Source: Limnoperna fortunei
Lineage: Eukaryota; Mollusca; Bivalvia; Mytilida; Modiolidae
Direction of reading: 5' to 3'
Length of the DNA stretch: 64,000 bases
Assembly (NCBI GenBank): GCA_944474755.1
Contig: OX104114.1
Location: 78,230,623 to 78,294,622, forward strand
The position numbers were made by a program, and so were the translations under genes. The notes under the pieces were generated by a model. That model was not told where the DNA came from. It worked only from the letters and a program-made list of their open reading frames with translations, and did not search any database. Below, in pieces: positions 13,237 to 24,937 of the stretch (position 1 is its first letter; each line of letters starts with the position of its first letter).

Positions 13237-14782
13237 TTAACTACTGAAAATCGGAAAAGTTTTAAATTTTGGTTTTTGTAATGGCAGCTTTAGTGATACT
13301 CACAGTACTAGCATACATGTATATTCAATTGATTTGTCAGAAATATATTACGTTGTGTGATATCTACCATGTCCATAATTCTGTTGTAATCGCTTATTAA
13401 AAAAAAAAAATTATCATTTCTCACTAATGAGCCAATGTGGTACCTATTTTTAGCTGGTTGAAATATCCTGGTACATGTAACTTGTAAGATAAGATTTGCA
13501 GTCTCTGTGATTTTCCTGTAAAAATATATTGTGTCAGTTCAGGAACAAAAATAATAAAATGTTTGCTTTTGTTGTGTTTGTTTACTCTGCCACATGAAAA
13601 CAACATACGAGTCTCTACGACCTAATTTATACCACAATATGCTAGAATTACAGAACAAAACACATTTACACAAAAATGTACACTGGCGATTACTTTTAGG
13701 GCAGATAACTCTATTGTCATACTTAAAACAGAATTTTTTTTTTTCAACAAAATATAGTTAGAATAAGAATCTAATATAACACCAGTGGGAGGGCATGAGG
13801 GAAAATCTCAGACACCTGTGTGAAAGATTTCTTTTGGTTTCCAACTCAGCACAGCCTGGTTGGAGACCAGAAATCTATACACTTTGGTGTCCCTAAATTT
13901 ACCTGTCTTGCTCTCCCACTCTAAAGAGGAGATACAAGAAAACCAAAATACAACTTAACCTCATGGACAATTCCATTAATTACTTCAAGACGGCAAAACT
14001 AATCATCAACTTATTAATTTTTAAAAAGGGAGTGAAAAAAAAAATCCAGTAAAACTGTAAACCCATTTCCTAAGTCTTGCAGTCCAATAGCAATGGGAAA
14101 TATTATACAACATCCTCTCAGCACAAATGATATAACAGATAGTTTAAAACAAAAGGCAAGCATCCAGCAATATAAGGAAATTGTGACAAAGAATTCATGT
14201 GTATGTCAATAATGGATCATGTATATCTGCCAAATGCGGATGGGTGGAAAAGCAAAAACCCACCGTGTACTTTAACAAGAGCATAGGGAAATATTATACA
14301 ATTATTGTTTGGAAAAGAATATCAATCCCTTAAGAAATTCACTTCCTTAAATTTAAATACAGAATAACCTTTCAAATGCATGTCAGACAACTGTCATATT
14401 GTATTCTAGCTGAAGCAAAAATGAATTTTATATGCAATTAAATAATACACAGGTATATCATCTACCTTAATGCATAAAATGCAGACACTAAATTTACAAA
14501 TTTACAAATGCATAATATAAATGCACAAATATTTTAAGGGTTGGTCTCTTTTCAAGCCAGTGTGTGTATTTTTAACATCAAAACAAGTCATTGTTTATTA
14601 GTACAAGTAAAAATTATAAATTTTAAATGTACTAGTATTTTTTTTACTAATCATGCTAGAGTTGATTCATGATAGGAAGCAAGATATACATGTACCTGTA
14701 CTCTTTAAAGGTTATAATGATATCATGCTTAAAAATCATTACAATTTCTGATTATGATCTTGATAGAAAAAAATTAAATACT

Positions 14783-15632
14783 AGAGGCTTTCAAGAGCCT
14801 GTATTACTTACTTGATTTATATAGGCAACAAAAATGGCATTTTCCTGATGATAAATTAAAGTCCAATAATTTTTATTTTCTACTGGCCATGGCATAAAGT
14901 AAATAACATTATCTACTAGTATGTTGAGACCATCCAGTGATCATGCTGTTTGGTTCAGCTACATTGTAGTTCAAATGTCAGATAGGGAGCCATTTTACAT
15001 ATTTTTCTATAGGTCTCTTTGTTAAATTGATTCCTACAATATGCCAGCCATATTGGATTTTCTGATTGGCATAAAAAAAACTTTATAGAGGGATATCCAA
15101 TGAAAACTGGTGATAAGTTTTGTTTTAATTTTTCAACTTCAAGAAAGAAGTCTTCCTATTTTTAACTTTTTCCCATAGGGTCCTATGTTCAACTTCAGTG
15201 TACTAGTTAGCCCTGCCCTGTGCCACACAACGTGTTTTGCAGCCATTTTGAATTTCCAACTGGCATAAAAAAATGTAAGCGTTGTAAAGGTCCATCCAAT
15301 GAACATTCAGACTAAGTTTGGTTTCAATTGGCCAAGTGGTTTCAGAGAAGAAGACTGAAATGTAACAAGTGTGGACTGTGAGCATGCTTACCAAGAGATA
15401 CCCCCGCTTCGCTTTCAAGTCCTATGATCTCGGCTTAATGATATCTGAGGTCATATAATAAAAATCCTTCATGCACATCTACATATAATGTACTTCCGTT
15501 GTGGACAGACAGACAGGGTGATACCTATATACCCCCAAACAAGTTAGCGCGGGGTATAAAAAGTTTACAGACAAGGCTGACGACGATGAATGCAAAGTGA
15601 TGACAATAGCTCATCGAATCAGGTGAGCTAAA
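14783..15632 (+). mobile_element. Pearl/Helitron-like element A, second copy
   Basis: A short, diverged relative of the 2723 element. It has the same left end (AGAGGCTTTCAAGAGCCTG), the same CCCATAGGGTCCTATGTT landmark, and the TTTCAGAGAAGAAG junction. It also has a GAC-rich stretch before the terminal CAGGTGAGCTAAAA. Only one to two core units remain, against nine in the first copy. It is interrupted at 15371-15559 by a different element. Confidence 0.8.
15371..15559 (+). mobile_element. nested element inside element A copy
   Basis: About 189 bp separates TGTAACAAGT from AAGTTTACAG, which are nearly adjacent in the 2723 copy. The inserted piece begins near GAGATACCCCCGCTTCG, contains a short GGACAGACAGACAGG run and ends GCGCGGGGTATAAAA. 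Those ends resemble element B at 18610-19158, so this is probably a core-less or deleted relative of it. Confidence 0.7.
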
Positions 15633-15983
15633 ACATTTACAGATGTAGACAACAACTAAGGCCTAGAGGAAACTGAAACCAAATCTATTATCAATTCAAG
15701 ACCATAACACTAGTATTTGAGAAAGGACCTGAAATTTTACAAAAATCAATGGACATGTACATTTTGTAATCTTTATCTGAAGAAATGTCAACAAAACAGG
15801 AACATACATGTACATAAGGAAGTGTATGTTTTCTTCCACACTTACTAGTACTATAGTTTTGCATGATTTAGACAATGCATTTATCATCTTATAAACAATT
15901 TTAATTATATTTTTTTACTACAATAATCTTTTAAAAAGTTTATAATTGTTTATGTGTAGAAATTGTATTGTTTCATTTGTATT

Positions 15984-16243
15984 GTTTTGTTTCATTAATG
16001 GTGTTTAACGCCACTTTAGCAATTTTTCAGCTTTATCATGGCATCCAGTTTTTATTGGGGAAGGAAGCCGGAGTACCAGAGAAAACCCCCGACCTGCGGT
16101 AGGAAAACTGGCAATCCTTGTCAATTAAGATTGGAGTCGAGTACACCCTGCCTGCAGTGAGAATCGAACCAGCAATCTCAGTGTTGACAGAACATGTGAT
16201 CAATAGTAGACGAACTACCTAGACCACTCGGCCACCGAGGCCC
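15984..16243 (-). mobile_element. full-length SINE-1 with target duplication
   Basis: The best SINE-1 copy, 260 bp, inserted antisense. Reading the minus strand: GGGCCTCGGTGGCCGAGTGG at the tRNA-like head, then a GGTTCGATTC B-box-like site and the family ATTGACAAGGATTGCCAG block. Then come a GTCGGGGGTTTTCTC segment, a GGCTTCCTTCC segment, and the tail ending GTTAAACACCATTAATG. A 13-bp direct repeat TTTCATTTGTATT flanks it at 15971-15983 and 16244-16256, showing a target-primed insertion. It sits in amphiphysin intron 1. Confidence 0.88.
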
Positions 16244-17177
16244 TTTCATTTGTATTAAATGCATAACTATTTTGGGGTTGATTTTGTTTCAAGCAATTGT
16301 GCTATTTTGTAACCCTGAATGTTTATTTCACTCAATGTTAATACACGGAAAATTGTAATAAATTTTTAATGTAAAAATTAAACAATTTAAGATATATATT
16401 AATCTTCTACTAATCTTTTTAAATAGCTGCAGTTTTAAAAAAAACTTATGGAAATGAACACAAGTTTCTTAGGTTATAAATGGAGAGAACCATTATTTTC
16501 TTTTACACTAATATTTATGATTATCAGCCAACTGGAACACTTTGCAGTCTTCTACTAGCATGTACATTACATTACATGCATCTTTTTAGAAAGGCAATTA
16601 TAAACATGGTACCATTTGTTCTATTTATACACATAATCAGCCACCAAATTTTCTGTGAAATATACATGTACATGAACATATTGTATAATTAGACTGATAC
16701 CCTTAAATCAATTGGTTTTGAAAGTTTCAACTACAGGGGGGTACATTTTTATAGGTTTACATTTTCAAGACAGATGGGATATTTCCTACAGACATTGGAT
16801 GGAAAAATGAGGATAGTTGACAATAAGTTAGCCTTTGTCTAGAATTGTTTCTCGTCAATAATCAAGAGGAACACCCTCACACTGACAATGCATGTACATG
16901 TAATGCAGACATTGTAACACCATTTCACCATAGAAATATATTATTTACAAATATTTGCATGTTCTTATGGTTAAACACTTGAACTGTCGCCAAATATTAG
17001 TAATAACAATGGATATAGCATTAAATTATTGCACATGCCTCGAAGTTCTTATACACTTTAACATGTTTAAGTAGAGTGCAGTGCTACATACAATGTACAA
17101 TGTACAAAAAAGATACATTTAGGTATACTACAAGGAAAAACTGCTTATATGTAGAACAAGTGTGGACACAGAAAAAC

Positions 17178-18130
17178 GTCTCGCCTGCATTCCGCATCAG
17201 TAACGAAAATAAATTTCGTCATAAGCATTACATAAATAGCATTAAATATCAGCAGCGGCCTGTATACAAAATATTGTCACCATACCCTGCATAGTAACAG
17301 GGGAACAGCCGTAACCCCAAAACTTTAACGTAGTCGCTGGACCGTGAAATTGAGGTCAAGGTCAGGTGGAACCTACCAGACAGTCATGTACTATTCATCA
17401 GCAACCTATACACCAAATATTGTCATCCTACCATGCGTAGTTACAGAGGAACTGTCGTAACCCAAAAACTTTAACGTAGTCTCTGGACCGTGAAATTGAG
17501 GTCAAGGTCAGGTGACACCTACCAGACAGTCATGTACTAGTCATCAGCAACCTATACACCAAATATTGTCATCCTACCATGCATAGTTACAGAGGAACTG
17601 TCGTAACCCAAAAACTTTAACGTAGTCGCTGGACCGTGAAATTGAGGTCAAGGTCAGGTGACATCTACCAGACAGTCATGTACTAGTCATCAGCAATCTA
17701 TACACCAAATATTGTCATCCTACCATGCGTAGTTACAGAGGAACTGTCGTAACCCAAAAACTTTAACGTAGTCGCTGGACCGTGAAATTGAGGTCAAGGT
17801 CAGGTGACACCTACCAGACAGTCATGTACTAGTCATCAGCAACCTATACACCAAATATTGTCATCCTACCATGCGTAGTTACAGAGGAACTGTCATAACC
17901 CAAAAACTTTAACGTAGTCACTGGACCGTGAAATTGAGGTCAAGGTCAGGTGACAGGTGACTGACTGGCAAGTACTCATCATAAGCTACCTCTGGACCAA
18001 ATTTGATGGACCTAGGGCTTGGGCTTACAAAGATATGAAGCAAGATGTCAAGTGTTTAAGCAGCCGCTGCCGCTGCCGGATTCCCATACATATGTCTCGC
18101 CTCCAGCGACTTTCGTCGCAGGCGAGACAA
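17178..18130 (+). mobile_element. Pearl/Helitron-like element C, 146-bp tandem core
   Basis: The left end starts GTCTCGCCTGC. The core is about five tandem units: GGACCGTGAAATTGAGG recurs with its ACCG at 17341, 17487, 17633, 17779 and 17925, exactly 146 bp apart each time. A GCCGCTGCCGCTGCCGG microsatellite (about 18063-18079) precedes a terminal hairpin, GTCTCGCCTCCAGCGAC pairing with GTCGCAGGCGAGAC, followed by AAAA. The right-hand hairpin arm repeats the left terminal motif. The plan is the same as elements A and B with unrelated sequence. Confidence 0.82.
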
Positions 18131-18609
18131 AAATGGGATAGTAAAAGTAAGCAAATGTTCAAATATATACATCATACTCATATAAAATATTACAGGATCA
18201 TTCATAAAAAAAAAATGTTGGTACTGCGGCCAAAATATCTGATATTTTTATTACAAGTTCTGTACCATGGAGGGTTATTTTATGCAGAGTGTGATGTTTA
18301 ATAAATTACCAGTAAAATGTATATATACATGTAATATTTATAGCTAGTATACATGTACGTACGTACATGCATGATGAAAAGTATCTATCAATGCAAAGTA
18401 TACATAAGTATAAACCTAAATGTACAGTATTGAGTATATACTGTAGTTGACAATGGCTCTTACTAGTAAATGAACTTTAAGGAGGGAGAGGAAAATAGCT
18501 TTTATTTTTATATTATTAGCACTAACATAGACAGTGGATTTATTATTCAATGGAATTTTAAAACTGAAGCTGCATTTAAAAATAAAGCATCTAATGGGAC
18601 ATTAAATGA

Positions 18610-19158
18610 TACCCCGCCACGATATTCATCAATAGTTAAATATATTTGTATATACTAGTATACTATACTGTATATACTATTCATCCACTAGTATACAGAG
18701 ACAGAAAGAAATGAGTTATCTTTCTTAGACCAGATAATTTCATTATTGTCAAATTTAGAAAATTTATAAAGTGGCAAAACTTCAATAATATTTTTCCGAT
18801 CATCCTGAAAATTGAACTTGACCTGTATTTTATTGTACTGAACAGCTGTGCAAAATATTATTCAAATCCCTTGAGGCATTTTCAAGTTATCATCTGGAAA
18901 CCTTCGGGGGTATTTGAAAATTTATAAAGTGGCAAAACTTCAATAATATTTTTCGGATCATCCTGAAAATTGAACTTGACCTGTATTTTATTGTACTGAA
19001 CAGCTGTGCAAAATATTTTTCAAATCCCTTGAGGAGTTTTCAAGTTATCATCTGGAAACCTTCGGGTTACGGACGGACGGACGGACGGACAGACAGACAC
19101 CGAACTAAACTGAGGGTATAACATAATACCTCGCCACTTCGTGTGGCGGGGTATAAAA
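18610..19158 (+). mobile_element. Pearl/Helitron-like element B, 158-bp tandem core
   Basis: The left end is near TACCCCGCCACGATATTC. Two core units start with AATTTATAAAGTGGCAAAAC at 18761 and 18919, period 158 bp, nearly identical. An (ACGG)n then (ACAG)n microsatellite follows at about 19073-19100. The end is a hairpin, CCTCGCCAC...GTGTGGCGGGG, followed by TATAAAA. No coding capacity. Confidence 0.8.
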
Positions 19159-19989
19159 AGCAATGTCTTAAAGAATTGGAACTAAATGTATTGAGATAAT
19201 TTATTGGTTGATTTAAGCTGACTGTACAAAGCCCAATAATTTCTGGACTATTTTAGAGGTGTTTGTGCATTTCCTTGGGTACCCTTCTGGGATTCTAAAT
19301 TGCAAAAAAATGCAACACCCTGAAAATTTAATGCATTATACCAGAATACATTACATTCTGCTCGATATGTGGGATCTCTCATTACTCAACGAAACTTGGT
19401 GCACAAGTGAAAGAAAAAATGTTAAATTTTCCCTATGGGCAAACAATTTAAAGGGCGTTGTCAGTATACAGAAATAACTAGTATTAAATATTAATTTCTT
19501 TTACATTAAAAAAAAAATACAATTCCCCAAATATTGTGAAAAACATAAGTTTAATTCTTTACAAAATGTAATTGTCCCCAGAAGCCAACATATTTAAACA
19601 GATAAAACCTGATAACACAGAGGACTTGTTTACAGTACTTATCACTTATTAAACACTATATATTGACATAAATCTACCAAAGATGACAAATATTTCATTT
19701 ATCTTCCATTGTTTACATGTAACTTCAACTATTCCTTTTCCTTAAATAGACCGGTAAATATATGTTACATGCAATCCATGGTCAATATATATGAGGGTAC
19801 TTACTGGTACATAATACTAGTATGTCAATAGATTGATAAACATTCATCTACATCAAAGAAAAATCTTATATAAAATACTAGTACTCAGTACATGTACATT
19901 GGGGGTCTAGAAATGCCATGCATGACTTCAGACAAACCGGTCAAGTAATTTTTAAAAGATGGTTACCCAAGGACAAGCAAAAAATGATG

Positions 19990-20105
19990 TTTGAATTCCA
20001 TTGAGGAAGCTGGAGTACCCTATTAAAACTGATGACCTTAATATGCTGAAAACTGGCAATACTTGTCAATCGATCATGAGATAGGAGTTGAGTGCACAAT
20101 TTGCC
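19990..20105 (-). repeat. degenerate SINE-1 middle fragment
   Basis: The order TTGAGGAAGCTGGAGTACC, then GAAAACTGGCAATACTTGTC, then GGAGTTGAGTGCAC follows the centre of SINE-1 antisense, with many mismatches. Both ends are lost. Confidence 0.55.
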
Positions 20106-21584
20106 CAATAATATTACACAGGACTAACACAACAATGATAAACTGTAAATTGTGAAGTACCTACATACTCTGCCACTTAATAACATCAAGACACAAAAGT
20201 GGCTTATATTTTTTTTCTGTACATCTACATATATATTTATGTATATGGTGTAATAGGCTCCTTTGTACTTGTTCATAAATGTACATGCACTATTCTATTG
20301 ATAACGTACTAATATGTACAGAACAAAGATGAACATTGTAGTCTGAATATGAACTCCAATATAAAATAAGAAATGAAGATTTTTTTATTATCCTTATCTT
20401 ATTATTAATAAACACCTTGAGGTATTTTCTGACTTCTTTTATGATTTTCTACACCTTGTACTTTACTAACATGTAATTAATCACTGGATACAGACTATAG
20501 CCCCAAGTCATACTGTACTACACCTACCAAAGTACTAGCTGACAGAAACTTGTCTACTATGGCATATCTTTCATTTGTAATCCCTGATTGTTTGTTTTTG
20601 TTGTAGGGTGAAAAATGAAAGTAGACCAGATATTTATGACTTGTTTTTTTTATGAACGTAGGAGTAGTTATTATATGTTTCAGAAAATATCAGTATTTGC
20701 TTCTAAACTTTGATACAATACACTTTCATACTTTGATTAACTTGACACAATTTTTACCTCGCTACTTTCAAACAATTTAGCTCCAAGCTTTAATCCAATT
20801 TAAAACAATAATTTGACAGAATTAACCTCCAAATGACATATATTTACCTCCAAACTTGACACAATTTAATTCTAAAATTTAAAACTATTTACATGTTATG
20901 ATGTACTTTCCATACTTTGATATCAGTTACTAAATAAACTGAATGGAAATAGTTTAAGCCATACTAGTACAATTTACATGTAGCTGATTTGTACATGTAC
21001 ATGTACATGAAACAAACAACTCCTGGCATTATATTGCTAGGTTTTTGTAAGCATTTTTTCTACATGTAAATATAGTGACTTTCATTTTATTTCTTAACAA
21101 GTTATGATTAAAATGTCAAGCAATTGTCAGGCATACATGTACTTGATGTGTTTCCATCGTGTTGTAATGGAATAAATATTGACCAGTTCATTTTAACACA
21201 AAATTTAATTTAGAAACAATCAAAATCAAAACTCATCCACATATGTATACTATAATATTTCAAGGATATTATCATTAGTTGAAGTAAACCTTTGACCACC
21301 ACGTGCACACAAGAGAAAACTGAGTTGGACTTGCAACTCACAAAGTCACATTCTAGTAACTATTGCAATAGTTCAGAACTCAAGGTTAAATTACTTTCTC
21401 TAATGTAGTGTGGTAGAGGTGCAGAAACGTTGTTATACTGGTAAATGCCTCTAATGTCACTCCATCTTACATGCATTAGATTACATGTACTATTAGCAGG
21501 GTAATTTATGTGCCTTGTTGGTGACAAACAGATGTATCCCAGTACAAAACACAACTATTAAGTAAGAGTGCAGCTTCTTAGTTA

Positions 21585-21933
21585 GGCCAAACAAAAAAAT
21601 ATGTGTGTTTCCGGTTACCCGACCCTACCTATTTTTTTGACGCCGACCCTAAAGTTTTTTTTTGCGTTTTTAACGGAGGTTACTTCGAACCGGAAAACTT
21701 CCGGGTTTTAGTTCTATTTTCATACTTCCGCCCCAACATGGCGGTAAAATGTATACATATTAACGCTTGTAACGATATTGATAGCTCATTTAATGGCTGT
21801 ATTAGTCTAGACTTTTAAAGGCTTTATGGTAAATTCTTGAAACTTACAAGCTTTACACCTACAAAGGTATAAAAGATAAAGGTCAAGATTTAAATTACTA
21901 ATTTAACCAACACCATTCACGATTCAAAAAAAA

Positions 21934-21964
<31 letters not shown>

Positions 21965-22023
21965 CCTACCTACCTATTTATAATTCTATGTAACCGGAAA
22001 CACACATATTTTTTTGTTTGGCC
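21585..22023. mobile_element. Harbinger-like MITE, TTA target duplication
   Basis: A 439-bp element with almost perfect inverted ends of about 34 bp. The left begins GGCCAAACAAAAAAATATG at 21585, the right ends with the complement at 22023, and both run inward to CCGGTTAC. TTA is duplicated at 21582-21584 and 22024-22026, the 3-bp pattern known for PIF/Harbinger elements. The interior includes a long A-run (21926-21963) and no transposase. An overlapping 71-codon open frame is not gene-like. Confidence 0.78.
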
Positions 22024-22865
22024 TTATGGACTTAAATTTGTGGATAAGAGAACTGAGAGTGGCACTGTCTGTGTTACAAAATAAAACTCTCCATATACAT
22101 GATATAAGAATTATAACATTTTACAGTCTATATTTTGCACTAGCACAGTGAAATCTCATATTGATAATTTTTTTTACAATATTACTTCCAGTAACACTGA
22201 TATATCCAACTATCAAAGTATACATGTATAAGGATGTGATTTCTTTCATACATTACAATTAATTTAATTATTGGAATCATACGGTAGTTTGTATAAAGAT
22301 CTCTTTAAAAAAAAACATTACACCTACATGTACATTGTTATTGACTGAATTAGATTTAATTAATTTAAACACCATTTTCAACAATTTTGCTACAGGATTT
22401 TCTAGGTCACCACAGAACTACAGACAGGGAACAAGTACTGTAAGCCTGTAAATGGAACTGGTCTACTGAAAACTTAAAACCTCATCAGACTCCTTAGTTT
22501 GGGGTTGGGACTCATTACATAAAAAAAAAGCAAGCCCAGCAGACTCACAAGACCCAATCACTTAAGTTTATTACATGAATATTTAAGGTAAGGCTTGTGG
22601 CAGGCACTTTTTAATACATACATGTTCCCGTCATTCAAAACCATTCTTTTTAGTTGACATTACACAGGGTCCATTTGGCATTACTGTAAACTACCGGTAG
22701 TATGTAACCATACCATTTTATGGGGAGGGAGAGGCACATGTGTACTTCTGAACCTCTTCACAATTGTTTTTAACTTGTACAGTAACAATGTCATTTAGAA
22801 ATTGACATGATGACAGGCTTTATGACAATTACAATCCTTTTACAGAAATTTAGCTCCCTAATTTC

Positions 22866-23164
22866 CAGGGTTCACCACAGGCTATTCAAGGGCGGTGCTC
22901 CTCCACTCTTGAATTTGTTTCCTCCACCCTTGAATTTTGAGCTCCATAATAAAGTTTGACTTTAATCCTAAAACAATGAAGTTTTTAAGTACAAAAATAC
23001 ATGTATATTGTGACTGGCAGCAATAACACCAAGTGGGAAAACAAAAACAAAGACTGATAACACTATTATATATAAATAAATGTCAATATAATTATTTATG
23101 AGTAAGGAAATGGATCATCGTCCGACTTGCACCACCCTTGGATTTTGAGCTGTGGTGATCCCTG
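22866..23164. mobile_element. MITE with CAGGG...CCCTG ends
   Basis: A 299-bp element. The left end CAGGGTTCACCACAG matches the right end CTGTGGTGATCCCTG in inverse with one mismatch. A second inner block (AAGGGCGGTGC against GCACCACCCTT) is also inverted. ATTTC is repeated directly outside both ends (22861-22865 and 23165-23169), suggesting a 5-bp target duplication. CAGGG termini recall hAT elements, but those usually duplicate 8 bp, so the superfamily is uncertain. Confidence 0.65.
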
Positions 23165-24181
23165 ATTTCTATTCGAGTCCAAAACATGATAAAGTGGTAT
23201 TCCATCAACCTCACTATATAGCTACCTAATATTTAAAATAAGCATAGAAAATAAGCATATAAGAAAAGTGCATATGCTAAATTAAGACATTGCACATAAA
23301 ATCATCACTCCTTATGAGACGACCAATTTTATTATAACCCCCCCCCCAAATCCATTTCATTTTTTATTTTAATGAAAAACAACACAAAGTTACCATGTTG
23401 CAATATTGGGTTAATAAAATCAGATACTGAATGCAAACTCTGGCTTCTTTGGTGCATTTTCCACAAGTCCAGCCCCATCGATCAATGTGAAAAATGTGTA
23501 TATTCTGATCTATAGGAAATATTACTTATGGAAATAAAAACAAATATTTCCTTTTTTTTGTATAAAACTATACTGAATCATTTATTGTCCAATATTTTTT
23601 TCCTTGCAATAACTTTCAATTTCTGAACATTGGTTAATATTAGCTCCTATGAAAAGAAGATTATTTGTTCTTCTTATGGTGTAATATTTAGTATAAACAT
23701 CTAAAGCGATTTGGTATGTCAATACAATTTGTTAGAAAATAATTCGCATCAAAGGGCACCACCAATAAACCTGTCAAAAATCACAAATTATCAGATAATT
23801 GCAAGATTTTACTATACGACAAAAATCAATTATAGATTGAACATAATTTTATTATCAATTGACTTCCGCGTTTTTAAATTTTGTAAACATGATGTTTGGA
23901 TGAGTGCGTTTCGTTAAAAAACAATAAATGGAAATTGTTGTGTAAATATTTTGGAATCTTAAGATAAACATAAAATGTGTATTTAAAATTTTTTCGGAAC
24001 TTGACACAATTTACACGGACTCCTGAACACGGTGGTCAACTTGAACTTATATTTAGCAGACACCTGTTGAAAGAAAACGTATTTTCTACCTCTGTGACGA
24101 CGTGTCACTCGGATTTTTGACACGGAAAAAAAGAATAGTGCATGGAAAATTAATTTATGTATAAAAAATAAATTTTCATAC

Positions 24182-24250
24182 CTTTGTTTTTGTACGAGTT
24201 AGTTTTTTCGTTGCTTTAGATATAAATCCACCCTTGTTATGATCTGCCAT
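24182..24250 (-). CDS. Amph: amphiphysin/BIN1-like, exon 1 (N-terminal helix)
   Basis: This is the first coding exon on the minus strand. The ATG at 24250-24248 has A at -3 and G at +4. It encodes 23 residues beginning MADHNKGGFISKATKK and ending at AAAG before donor GTATGA, phase 0. The basic, amphipathic peptide corresponds to the H0 helix that N-BAR proteins insert into membranes. BIN1 has a similar KKLTRAQEK stretch at the same exon end, and this exon has KKLTRTKTK. On its own the exon is short and would not be convincing; its in-frame join to exon 2 is what supports it. Confidence 0.88.
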
Positions 24251-24937
24251 GTTCGGATATCGAATTGTTTATGTGACACTTTTTCTGATTGGTTGATTGT
24301 GTTGATGTCCGGATTTATAGTCAGTTTGTGGTTGGACGCGTGTCATCAATTATTCGTAATGGTTCATTACACATCTAAATATACAATACATACTTTTATT
24401 TACGGTTAAGAAAAAATGTAAAACAGACACCATTTTAACAATTTGCTATATATTTAAGAAGTTGAGAACACGTGGATGAGAACAGCTATCTTATGCCTGA
24501 CAGAAACTTTAACTCCTAGATGGGTTTAGGTCTCAATACTTGGCTTACTGAATATTGATATTAGTATTGAACAAAATACGTTGAGATTGCGCTTGAAACC
24601 ATCCATATCTAGCTGGTTTTTTATATATATACAGAACTGGGGCGATTTCCCATATGCATACCTGTAATTTGAATAGAAAATGTGGGATTTTATTAAGAAA
24701 TTGTTATTGGTAATGAAGACATTTAGAACACAGTAAAGAAGCTTAAGCAAATACTGAAATGGTATGGACAAGTCACGCCGTCTGCCAAGCTCTGAATGTA
24801 ATTGAAGAGAGAACACGAGACAAACGGAAAAAAGCCAGAACGTTGAATCATTATGGATAAAAATATAAAAATACAAATGTAGTAACAGAATCCATCGACA
24901 AGCATAAGTAACCATCAAAACTGACAACTACAAGATG
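24251..24937. other. amphiphysin 5' flank and promoter region
   Basis: The sequence upstream of the minus-strand amphiphysin start. I see no convincing TATA box or other defined promoter element. A 133-codon open frame on the minus strand (24526-24927) is rich in F, I, Y and L, typical of translated AT-rich DNA, and is not called as a gene. The right part may already belong to the LINE remnant that follows. Confidence 0.4.

Larger units (their letters stand above)
8070..24181 (-). other. amphiphysin intron 1 (16.1 kb, repeat-rich)
   Basis: The intron joins exon 1 (donor GTATGA, read on the minus strand) to exon 2 (acceptor TTTTCAG). It holds several SINE-1 copies, four MITE-like elements (8568, 12970, 21585, 22866) and three tandem-core elements (14783, 17178, 18610). 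It also has many short ACATGTAC runs, such as 20993-21008. The stretch 8976-9332 is open on both strands for 80-90 codons but I recognise no protein in it. Repeat-free blocks longer than 300 bp (for example 8800-10080, 10400-12240, 13240-14780, 16260-17170, 19200-19980, 20110-21580, 23170-24180) show nothing I can call. Confidence 0.75.

Noticed and set aside
2723..19158. CRISPR-like arrays in the tandem repeats
   Set aside because: Units of 146-167 bp are contiguous, with no spacers, in a clearly eukaryotic genome.
24526..24927. 133-codon minus-strand frame next to amphiphysin exon 1
   Set aside because: Composition is that of translated AT-rich DNA, no domain is visible, and it overlaps or abuts the LINE remnant on the other strand.
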